From Meconema thalassinum (lineage: Eukaryota > Arthropoda > Insecta > Orthoptera > Tettigoniidae): 64,000 nucleotides of DNA. Within the stretch, counting starts at the first letter, position 1. Each line of letters opens with the position of its first letter. Shown one piece after another: positions 54,190 to 64,000 of the stretch. The DNA is taken from assembly GCA_946902985.2 (NCBI GenBank), contig OX336389.2, positions 1,013,545,441 to 1,013,609,440 of the forward strand, written 5' to 3'. The position numbers and the translations under genes were made by a program. Under the pieces are notes generated by a model. It did not search any database and had not been told where the DNA came from. It saw only the letters and a list, made by a program, of their open reading frames with translations.

Positions 54190-55326
54190 TCAAATGGCCT
54201 CTATGGTGACCTTAAGATAAGATGCATTGCTGTACATAAAATTTAAACATATGAGCGAGCATCGTCTCAAGGCACTGTTGTCATAATCAGACACAGGATT
54301 AGGATCCAAACGTACCGGACGTACATTGTAAATACTACTGTATCTATAAAAAAAACAATCCTTTTTAGGTTGTGAAATGTGCTGTTGATGTAAGAGTTTG
54401 TTTTGGAACGTTGAACTTGGAAAGAATGGCCTTTTCGTTCTGTGATTTCCTCTCTGGATGGGGTGCCGGTGAGTAAAGTGAAAGTATCTTATCTTGTAAA
54501 CCAGCGTTTCTGAGGCTGTTTTCAAGTGGAGGTTGCTTTTACTGTTGGCCTGTTTGAAAACATTAGTTGCCTCTTCACGTTTTGAGTTACAGCCTCCTAG
54601 CCTATATTGTGCACACCAATGACCTGGTTGTCGAAGGGCCTTTAAACACAACAACAACAACATAATAAACAACTAAGGTACAATTGCATTAATTTTATAT
54701 TGAGCTCGATAGTTTTAACGAAATACTGTACATATCAGCTGTTTTAGTTTTGAAGGCTACCAAAGCTTTCTTCTAATAATGTAGGGATAGGCTCATTCAA
54801 GCCATTTATAATTCAGGATATAATTTGTATAATCTCCACCTTAAACAGTAAACTGAAAATAAATTAAATGAATGAAGAAAGTGTTTATATTAATGAGATG
54901 GATGATCCTGTCAATCCTTGCACAGATGTTTCTTAATATTTGTCAGTACAGTGTGTTGGTGAGAGTAAGCCTGAGATTGGCTCCAACATCATGTCGATTT
55001 CTGTACTTTGTTTTCATTCCTATGACTGATGGAAACCTTTTAATCACAGAGAGTGAATTATAATTTTCAAAGACCTTTGGATAGTTCACTGAACGGTACT
55101 CTTATGTTACTGACGACGAAGGCTTGAAATTTTATTTATAGTCCCGAGTCTTTCTAGAGTTGAATATAAGTGTTCTCTCATTCAAGGAATGCTCCTAATT
55201 TTCACAGTGAAAAGATTCGAGTAATCATAAAAAACTGTCATATCGCTCATTTGCTGCAACAGTGGCATAACTAGCAATCTGTACGTTTTCAGTTTTTACC
55301 TTAGTGTAGTAAATAATAATAAAAAT
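54190..55326. other. Intergenic stretch without a supported gene
   Basis: A minus-strand 160-codon frame (54672-54190) has no recognisable motif and I do not call it as a gene. No RNA gene or repeat structure is clear. Confidence 0.4.
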
Positions 55327-55630
55327 AACCCCTGGCACTACAGCCCATGAAGGGCCTAGGCCTACCAAGCGACCGCTGCCCAGCCAATTGGCCTGCAAAT
55401 ATTGGGGTGACACGTGATCAGCGCATCGGGTCCCCTCGGCCGTTAATCTTCGTTTTCGTGATCGGGGCACTGCCTCACTGTCAGACAGCTACTCAATTGT
55501 CCTCACGAGGCTGAGTATACCCCGTTCCAGTCCTCACGTCAGTTTCTAAAATCCCTGACGGAGCTGGGAATCGAACCCGGGGCCTCCGGGTGAGAAGCAG
55601 GCGCGCTACCCCATCACAATGGGGCCGGCA
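55327..55630 (-). mobile_element. SINE family B (long tail form), copy 1
   Basis: In minus orientation: tRNA-like head (ccggccccattgtgatggg, B box gggttcgattcc), core with a ggaacggggta word, tail with cgaaaacgaagattaacggc, and the gcccttcatgggctgtagtg end. It matches 60936-61220. Confidence 0.92.
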
Positions 55631-57240
55631 CCTCTGTGTAGTGCTGGACAATAATATTTATCGATTGATTAAATCGACACTACTCTATTGCTTTTCTTGG
55701 CAACGTGAGACTGCATAATTCGTTGTGCCAGTTTCCGAAAATATTGCAATTACATCAAGAAAACTGATACTTTTTCGTTGCGGTCGAAAGGAATGCTTCT
55801 CAGTTGGTCAACACGATTGTCACAATTACTACGGCAACGCTGAATAATGGCTTCCAACACGAAAATGTTTTTCATTTGCGTTGGGGTCTATCCCATTCAT
55901 CTGAAGCAAAGTAATAAACCCCGAATTCAATATGGCGTCAAAACCTTAATATTATTACAATAATTCTAAGTTTAGTAAATGTCTATAAATCTTAAAATAT
56001 GAACTCCCACGAACATCAAATTTTGAGTAACGTTACTGTTGCAGCAACTGAGTGATATGTACGAGATTAGATGGATTCTTGTTTTAAAATGGTGACTTCA
56101 GGTTTTCGAGATGTTGTTGTTGTTTCATTTGAAGCACTTGGGCATCGTAGTCATTCAGTACGGTACCCTTGGGTTTGTGTGGAGTTTTTGTCAGATAACC
56201 TCCGTCATTGTGATGGCTGTATTCATGTCTGAAAAGAGGGAGAGGCAAGCGGGGCTGCAACCCCAGGGCCCAGACTTGCTTAAGAGGCCCGGTATGTCTT
56301 ACAGTTGACAACTTCAATCAAATTCATTTCTAAACCATTTTAAATTTTTGATAAAACTTTTTTCAATGAAAATGCAACCAATGAACAGTACCCAAAACAT
56401 TACACAAAGAACTATAATGCATTTTATAAATATCCATTGTGTCTTTTAATTCTCAGCCGGGTTGTCAGAATTGTTAATTTAATTTATAACGTATGCACGT
56501 TGAAGATTATCTTTAGAAGGCAGTAAAATTCTAGTTCAATCTCTGAAATGTTCTACTATATACATTTCTGAAGGAAACACGGTCAGATATAACGAAAATG
56601 AAATTTTAAATGCGCTGTGCTCAAAATCTTGAAGTAAAACAACAAGCAACGAGGGACAAATAGAAGAGTGGATGTAGAACTGAAAACCAAGTAAATTGGT
56701 ATTCAATATGGAGCTGCTAAATTCCATGGAGATATTTTATGTGTTAAACAAATTCAAGCTTTATACTTCCAAAATAAGGCCAATGGTTGGAAAACGTGGA
56801 GGGGCACGGAAGCCCTTGACCTAGGGCCAGTGATCGCTCTCTACGGCCCTGGCCGTATTAGTGGGTTTCGAGATGGGAACACAGGCTTTTGCTTACCGGT
56901 AGTTATTTTTCTACACAGAGAACATTAGAGTTGCTAATGGTGAAACGCTTCCTCACTTTATATTGCTAACCCACAAAATAAGTTTTTTTTTCAAACGACT
57001 GCATTTTATCATAAGCATTTGGGAAAATTAAAGAGTAACCTTGAAGACAGAGACTTAGATCTATTAGTCTTGAAACTATATCTGATGGACACGTGACAAT
57101 TCCGTATCTTAAATATAAATTATTCCCATCTTCCTCGGATTTTATGTTCAACTTGTGCTGCCGCGCTGGCTCAGTGCGGAAAGCAATGGCAAACTACAGT
57201 ACCTCACTCTTCATCGTGCCTAGGACGCATCATTATACTA
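55631..57240. other. Intergenic stretch without recognised genes
   Basis: Nothing in either strand looks like a gene or a structured RNA. Short frames in both directions overlap one another. Confidence 0.4.
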
Positions 57241-57242
57241 CC

Positions 57243-57455
57243 GGACTGGCTGCGTGGCTCAGCGGTAACGTTCTCGCTTGCTGGGCCCTGGCGCAGTCAG
57301 CTGGCATTTGAGGGTGCACAAATGCGAGGGAGCCGTGTCAGTACATTTACTGGCACGTTAGAGATCCCCTTCGGGGCAAAATTCCGGCACCCCGCCGTCT
57401 CTAAAAGCCACAGTAGTTAAAAGGGACGTAAAACCAATAACATTATTATTATTAT
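57243..57455 (+). mobile_element. SINE family C
   Basis: A head with ggctgcgtggctcagcggta is followed by tggcacgttagagatcccct, ggcaaaattccggcacc and gggacgtaaaaccaataa, and an (ATT)n tail. It is related in its core to the SINE inside the Tc1 element at 51290. Confidence 0.8.
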
Positions 57456-58548
57456 TATCATTATACTACAGCTCTGCCTTATGTTATTGGGGTTTCTACC
57501 TTCTTAAGCTACAGTGGCACTTATTGAGGATCCAAACAGCGTCCAGGCTGTCTACCTGTGTTGAACCTTGTGATCCACAAGCGAAGACCTTGTGTGACCA
57601 TAGTTAGAAAATCGCTGTTGTGAACTGTTACGAAATTACGGAGTTGAAGAACTGGGTACACAAATCGTCCAATATCGCTAGTTCGGATATACATTTGTCT
57701 TTTATCGTTCTTGCCTAGCTCATCGTATGATTAATTAGCCCTTCAATCAGACAACACACTGAACACAGTAATATAATTAATATCCTGACTGACTGAAGAG
57801 CAGCCTGATGAAAAGAGGACGAGATATTTTACAAATATACAATTGTGTAAGAAGAAATTATTGAACGTTTGTTGCAATTAATTTAAAAGCCAGATTGTTG
57901 AAACTTTGCCGCAAAGTACAAACCTTATTTTTGGAAGACGCTTTGTCCAGAAATTTAACCAAAGATATTTATTAATTCTCAAGACATCGCACCTTTCAAA
58001 ATGGAGCAGCATCTATCGAATGGAACGAAGACGTTACATGCCTTGAGCTTGCAGGTTCTTATCAATGTCTGGATGGCTGCGTGGATAAAGACAACATTGT
58101 AAAGTTTCTAGCCATATTCTTTGGTACAAGTTCAAATCCCACAACTGGTAGGGTATACAGTATGTTGATTCGTCATATTTCACGTCTCAATACATGCGAC
58201 TATTTATGATTGCGTGACTGTACCTCATTTCTTGCCCCAGGCACCTATCCCAATTCTTGTCCCTAAAATTAACAGTTACACACACTATGGCAGTCACCAT
58301 AGAATCGCAGATCACACCCAAGCACATTGAGCAGGTGATCAAGGTGTCCTAAGTTCCTATGAAATAATATTTATAATGTTTGTGGTTCCTCGTAGTTTTA
58401 AAATTATGGAAATTTGCATTGTATTCTGAAACTATCATTGTTATTGATTGATTGATTTGTTTGTTCTCAGCACGGATGACAGCATCTTGGTTTCCCAAAT
58501 TTTTTAACTCTTAATGCGCGGATAAGACAATTTCTTGCTTTGTGTGTC
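57456..58548. other. Intergenic stretch without recognised genes
   Basis: Nothing supported was found on either strand. Confidence 0.4.
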
Positions 58549-58762
58549 CGCCTCGTTGCGTAGTGGCTAGCATTCTTAGCTGTCACCGTGGAGTCCCGGG
58601 TTCAATTCCCAGCTCTGCCAAGAAATTTAATTCTGCTCTGAGGGCTGGAACGGGGTACACTCAGCCTCGTGAGACAAAACTGAGAAGAGGCGGGTTCGAT
58701 TCCTACCTCAGCCATCCTGGAAGTGATTTTCCGTGGTTTGCCACTTCTACTCCAGGGATGGT
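58549..58762 (+). mobile_element. SINE family B (short tail form), copy 2
   Basis: Same order of parts as 53393-53655: head cgcctcgttgcgtagtggct, linker gccaagaaatttaattctgc, core gagggctggaacggggtaca, then gattttccgtggtttgccac. Confidence 0.88.
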
Positions 58763-60071
58763 ACTGAGACAGTATTTTGCATTGAGTCGAATCTATGTTG
58801 TACAGGAGAGTACTCAGATGAATTCCTGCGGCACTTTTTACAAGGCATGTAGCGCATTGATAATTTGTGGCGAACTTAGGAGCAATCCAGCAACCCGCAC
58901 TACATCCATTGAACAGGTGCTATGTCTCTAGTACGAGTAATGGCTACAAAATGGAGACAGCAGTAACGTCACTCTGATGCAAACCGATGCATTTTGATAC
59001 AGTATTTATGAAACAGAACAACAACTGGTAAATGCATTATATTGAAAGAAGAGGAAACATGAGAGTATTTTACACATAGATAAATGCATATGATAGAATA
59101 ACAGAGTATTATCGAACACTAGCAACGCGGTCGTTTACGTACTTAAAAATTAGATGTTCGACGCGAAGTTGAAACCAGTGCAGTTAGACAGTTCGAAACG
59201 CAGTATTTTTGTCTCGGCTTGTTATAGCTAGAGACAGTGTTAGTCTTCATTATTAAGGGACAGTGAACTCAGTCTTCACTAGGACTTGTAATATTTCAAT
59301 GCCAATAAGAGACTATATTCTTCAATAGTTCAGTACAGTCTATATATTGTAATCATGACTTCAGAACAGAGTTTGAATGAACGTGTACTTCATCACGACA
59401 TGTTAATGTCGCGGATGGGCTAAGATGGAAGGAAGGAATGCAATACAACAGTAGAGTTGACCACCTAGGATGATCACTAACATCAACTATGAAATACTAC
59501 AACAGCAGAAGGCTTTTTAAGAAGAGATGGAAGGCGCTTTGGATAAGTTGACTGTACATTCATACTGTTACTACATGAACTATAATGGCATTCCACGAAT
59601 AGGCTACAGAATATCTCAGTAACGTGTAAGAACAATGAACTTGTTGCGCGAACAGCTGTTTGTACTTTTAAACCGTTCGGGATCGGAATTCGGTTCTTCT
59701 CAAGATCCAGTCGTTTCGAGAACTACGCGACCTGATGAACGAGGGTTCGGTTCCAGAACCAGAACAGTGTGCATTAAGCTTATTCCAATTTCGACGAGAT
59801 GGCATCGTACAAGGTAGCTGAAAACCATTTTTCACTAGTAGACAGTATGGATTAGACATACTTTAGAGTGTTCCTTTTTCACCAATTTTTCTTAAGTAGT
59901 TAGAAAATGCATTCCAGGGCTAGACCCGATACTTCATCGCTTCTGTCCTATAGTGTATTTTATTTTGTAGTTAACATTAATATTTTATAATGCTATTTTC
60001 AATGCATTACTTTACCCTTTTTCTTATTACATTTTGGGCATTTAATAGAACAATATAGTTTGTTGAGAAGA
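58763..60071. other. Intergenic stretch without recognised genes
   Basis: No supported gene, RNA or repeat unit. Confidence 0.4.
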
Positions 60072-60935
60072 CATATTGAGGCGCCTAGAATCAAAACCCG
60101 CCAAATCCATATTTTATGAAAATCGAGATAAGTATTGTTTCATATAGCTTTTGCTGCGCTGAATTCATTAAATCTATTATTTTGTTAAAAAACCCTCTAC
60201 ATCCTACTGTAAAACGAAGTCAAAGTTGGGGCTTAGTTGCAATATCCGCCAAGTCCAACGACATTTTCGCCATTTTTGGTCACAAAACCCGCCACATCCA
60301 CATCAGCCAATAGGAGCACCCAGTTCCGCCATCTTACCTTCCATGATGCTTTGCAAAGTGTTTACTCTTTACCTACGTGCATTAGTCAGTGAATGTACCT
60401 CTGCCTGACGTGATTAGAATGGATTATGTTGTTATACTTTCTGATAATAATAATTTGTTTTGGATAATTTTGACAAAGAACAAGAAGAAGAATAACATTT
60501 TGGTCTGGGTGATGTTTTCCACAGAACTGACATTTGCGAACATAAATGTGTCACGAAACCTGATTTTGATAAGACTCACGTAAAGCCAGAAGACATAAAC
60601 AGAGGGATTGTCCTTCAGGCACAAGAAGTGAAAGATGGTTCGAGATTGCTTTCGAAGCATTTTGGAGAATGATGGAGGGAAAATGAAGAGCTGCAGTTTT
60701 ATTGCAATCTGGAAAGTCGTGGCGAACACGAAGAGAATGATAATGATTGTGAAACTACTATTGAGGATGAGGTAGCAACAGAAATTGTGTGGCTATAACT
60801 TCCAGTAAAGAATGTGATTTAATAGTTGAATGACAATAGGTTTGTCTCTAAGGGCCTGGACCATAGTAATTGAATATGAATTTAATTTGACGTTTTTCCT
60901 TATTATTATTGTTCAGTACTGTAGGCTACAGTATT

Positions 60936-61220
60936 GCTGGCCCCGTGGTGTTGGGGTAGGGCGCCTGCCTCTCACCCGGAGGCCCTGGGTTCGATTCCCG
61001 ACTCCGTCAGGGATTTTGGAAACTGACATGAGGGCTGGAACGGGGTGCACTCAGCCTCGTGAGGAGAATTTAGTAACTGACAGTGAGGCAGCGCCCCAAT
61101 CACGAAAACCAAGATTAACGGCCGAGGGGACCCGATGCGCTGGTCATGCGTCACCCCAATATCTGCAGGCCAAATGGCTGGGGATTAGGCCCTTAACGGG
61201 CTGTAGTATCAGGTGTTATT
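60936..61220 (+). mobile_element. SINE family B (long tail form), copy 2
   Basis: Head ctggccccgtggtgttgggg, B box gggttcgattcc, core gagggctggaacggggtgca, tail cgaaaaccaagattaacggc, end cccttaacgggctgtagtat. It lies inside the candidate transposon 60072-62426. Confidence 0.92.
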
Positions 61221-61590
61221 TACTGTACAGCATTATTACCCTTTCACGAATCGATTGCCGGCGGTGGAGATGGGAACTACTGTTTATGTACTTGTGTAAC
61301 ACGTCAGCCTGCTTCGTTGACAGGTACAGTTTCGCGTGTAGGATATGACTCAGCTCCAGTACCCCCAGTCATCATTTAACTGTCCTTGGTGACATGAGCT
61401 CCTGTGACGCTTATCTGATGCAATGTAGCGTGACCTATGTGCAGATTGCACTCTATCATCCCTGTGTCCTCCGCTTCGCCCCGCAGAGCTTATGCTACAA
61501 TAAACATAAACGCTGGCACAGCCACGCTCAGCGGCAATCAAATCTTGAATGGGTAATATTAGCTTTATTCTTTTTCTGTTTATTCTAATG

Positions 61591-61960
61591 TATGTCTACC
61601 CCTTATTATTCCCGTTTTCCAACGAGGTCGGGGATGAGATCCGATGGAAGTCTTTGTGGCGATGGTTTTTACGGCCGGGTGCCCTTCCTGACGCCAACCT
61701 CATGAGAGGAGTTAATGAGAGATGAAATGAATGATGGTGAATGAAACTGGGCAAGGAAGTGGAAGGAAGCGGCCATGGCCTGTCAGAAGGTACCGTCCCA
61801 GCATTTGCCTGGTGTTGAAAATGGGAAACCACGGAAAACCATTTCAAGGACGGCCGACAGTGGGGCTCGAACCCACGCGTCTACCGAGTCAGCAGAGAGC
61901 TTGGCCCCATTACCTAATGCTGCGCTTTAGCCAGCGTAGCCACTAATGTCGGTTTTTCTT
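61591..61960 (-). mobile_element. SINE family A, copy 3
   Basis: Reverse-oriented copy of the SINE at 44384 and 49073. A perfect 12-bp direct repeat tttattctaatg flanks it (61579-61590 and 61961-61972). Confidence 0.93.
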
Positions 61961-62426
61961 TTTATTCTAATGAAACACAAAAACCGCCCCTTAAAACAAC
62001 AATAACAACAACGACAACAACAACAACAAAACACAAAAATTATACGTTTTTTTAAATTTTATAACCTATATTTAGTTAACTTTCATTCAAAATATTAATT
62101 TCTTAATAAATCTTACGCAGTTTCTACAATCTCTTCGCAACTTCAAATGTATTAGGACTCTTTGGTATCAAAACCTGCCAAATCGAAATCTTAGTAACAA
62201 ACCCCGACAAATCCGAATTATTGCTTTATATTTTTCTACATACATTTTTAACTATTTCGGGGATCAGCTTCGTACTTCGTCACGGTTTTTAAAAATAATT
62301 AATTCATTTTTTAGTGAAGAAAGTATTTCTTTTTGGGTATTGGTTCGTTTGTGACAGTTTTTGCCACTTTGCCAAAAAAGTGAAGGAATGGATGTGGAGG
62401 GTTTTGATTCTAGGCAACTCAATATG

Positions 62427-63351
62427 AAGATCAGGAAGAAGACTGAGATCACTTTATATAAGAATAGTTGTTAGTAAGCATATGACCGATACGCCACGTA
62501 TATATGAAGATTATTTGAACAAACACTTATAAAATTTTGAACTATGAATCAGAACACTTATACATTTCATGCAAGTTTGTTTAATAGACGTGTGGGTCTA
62601 TTTTTCGTCGAGGGCAGTATAGATATGGAAACATAATGATTTCTAGAATGGATATTTGCGATTTTTGGACTAATTTTTGGCAATCCACAGTTTTTGAGAT
62701 GTTCTTTTTGAATGTTTAGACACTTTTAGTTCGTTCAGTTTTTCTATTTTTCTTAATTCGTTTGTTGAACTCCATCCTAGTTAAGCGTTAGATTCTAATG
62801 GTCTACGTGTACCTTCTTAAGACAGGCTCTCTACCATGGTGTAGTATCTTTCGTGTTTCTTTGGGGAGGATCTCCAGTCGAATTTTGTTTGTCGAAGGCT
62901 GAATCGTTCTTTTGGCAGTGATCTATCTATAATTCCTTGAAAAAAATATTAATGAACATGAAAATACAGTGAGAAATAAATAAATATTATAGAAATATTG
63001 TATAAAATATTTTCGTTACAAAGCGAAATGATGATTTTGAAAATTCACAAGCACTGTTATTTGAACAGCTGAATACATTATATTTGTCTCAGTTCTGATA
63101 AAAATTGTCCATGATACTTTAACTGATGTCAAATTTGAAGCATGATATTTTACGATTGTTATGTAAAAGCTTATTAAATCTTAATAATGTTTGGAAAAAT
63201 ATTTACAATCTATTGAGAGCTTATGTATGAATAAAGCAACGATTGTTTGCGGAAATTGAATGTATTAAGGGGATATTAGACATCGATGAATGGTCTATAT
63301 CATATTTTTCCAGTATAAATTAGCTATTGACATTGGGCCATTTTTCACTCC
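62427..63351. other. AT-rich stretch without recognised genes
   Basis: No coding frame or repeat is supported. It may hold the leader of the retrotransposon starting at 63352. Confidence 0.4.
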
Positions 63352-64000
63352 ATGCTTGTCGGCCATTTTATGCTTGTCCCAAGTACTACTAATCTCGAAT
63401 ATGTTCCTAGGGATTTCAGAACATCAACTCCTAATGACAGGTCAAGTGTAATGATTGTGAGAAATTATGAAGAGAAGATAAAAAAATTCTCTAACACCGA
63501 GAGTTTAACTCCGATTGAATTTATCAGAAATCTTCAAGATTGTTTCACAGAACATCATGTAACTAGAGTTAGGGAACTTCGTATTGTAGAGAGACATCTT
63601 ACGGATGGACCTTTAAATTAGTTTTGGCATTCCGCTATACTTTTGACAACTTTGAGCAATTCTCTGAGTCGTTCATTAAGCGATTCTGGTCTATTGAAGT
63701 CCAACACGCGGTAAGAGCAGAGATATACTCTAGGAAGTATAGCAGTACCTACTAGCCACTCAGAGTTCTATACTTCGCAATTAACTCGCTTACGTTTCCT
63801 TCAACCCCCATTAACTCAGGAGGAAATCTTAGAAACCATTTCAGGACAGTTGCCAGTAGAAGTCAGGCGCAATATAATCTCGTCTAGGGTGACAGATCTA
63901 GCTCAGATGGACGATTTACTCCGAAGACTAGATCATACATCCATTCCACCCACAATACTCAAAAGCGGAAGAACGGAAGCTAAAACTGTGAACGCTGTGG
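63352..64000 (+). pseudogene. LTR-retrotransposon Gag, partial at window edge
   Basis: A Gag capsid-like sequence runs to the end of the window in shifting frames. The first open part is 63352-63621 (SLTPIEFIRNLQDCFTEHH). Then come YTFDNFEQFSESFIKRFWSI with VRAEIYSRKYSST, and HSEFYTSQLTRLRFLQPPLT followed by EEILETISGQLPVEVRRNII and LLRRLDHT. This order, with RFW, PPLT-x-EE and the LLRRLD end, is that of an insect Ty3/Gypsy-like Gag capsid domain. At least one stop and one frameshift separate the parts. The rest of the element lies beyond the window. Confidence 0.7.

Larger units (their letters stand above)
60072..62426. mobile_element. Candidate TIR DNA transposon with nested SINEs
   Basis: Imperfect inverted ends run catattgag, then gcctagaatcaaaaccc and ccatccat-like residues at both sides (60072 inward; 62426 inward). 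Flanks are aaga (60068-60071) and aaga (62427-62430), a 4-bp duplication. The interior repeats words like aaaacccgccaaatcc several times near both ends (60095, 60243, 60283, 62166, 62201). Two SINEs sit inside. A degenerate frame near 60514-60800 (CEHKCVTKPDFDKTHVKPED) looks protein-like, but I recognise no transposase. Confidence 0.6.

Noticed and set aside
54190..54672. 160-codon minus-strand frame
   Set aside because: Composition is odd (many His, Lys, Ser), no motif is seen, and nothing around it supports a gene.

Overview
This is a window of repeat-packed nuclear DNA from an arthropod, most likely an insect. I find no convincing host protein-coding gene. The evidence for an insect is a Polinton/adintovirus-type element, a BEL/Pao retrotransposon whose primer-binding site fits insect tRNA-Phe, Tc1/mariner transposons with TA target sites, and several tRNA-headed SINE families of insect style. 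I cannot name the species.

Layout. 1-11.9 kb holds the eroded remains of one self-synthesising DNA element: an open phospholipase-A2-domain gene (976-1626), several orphan minus-strand ORFs (2.8-5.5 kb) and a broken protein-primed DNA polymerase B (about 10530-5820, minus) split by an apparently intact Tc1-like transposon (8774-10239). 11,955-40,774 is a second, far better preserved Polinton bounded by inverted repeats and a near-perfect 6-bp target duplication. Its minus-strand genes, in transcription order, are two orphan genes, polB, a PLA2/hydrophobic virion protein, an adenain-like protease, minor capsid, major capsid, an unknown gene, a two-BIR IAP-like gene, a packaging ATPase, a protein with phage-tail-fibre-like repeats, a conserved-type unknown and a chromodomain integrase. 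Two small plus-strand ORFs sit at its left end. A tRNA-Leu(UAA)-like gene and a SINE lie between the unknown gene and the IAP gene. Inside polB sits an 11.4-kb BEL/Pao retrotransposon (26,286-37,674) with unusually long, nearly identical 2,895-bp LTRs. Without it and the SINE the Polinton is about 17 kb, the usual size.

40.8-64 kb is a field of nested transposons: a broken IS630/Tc1-like transposase (42.4-43.8 kb), a 5'-truncated LINE (45.3-47.5 kb), a broken Tc1 element interrupted by a SINE (50.6-52.4 kb), three copies of a 360-bp SINE, other SINEs built from shared modules, a candidate 2.35-kb TIR transposon with a 4-bp duplication carrying two SINEs (60.1-62.4 kb), and a retrotransposon Gag cut by the window edge (63.35 kb onward).

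How the parts fit. The Polinton genes form a replication module (polB, integrase) and a virion module (two capsid proteins, protease, ATPase, PLA2, fibre-like protein), plus host-interaction cargo (IAP-like) and a tRNA. This is the gene set of a virus-like element, now disabled by transposon insertion, at least two nonsense codons and many frameshifts, nearly all of them in homopolymer runs. No functional gene product is claimed for the broken genes.
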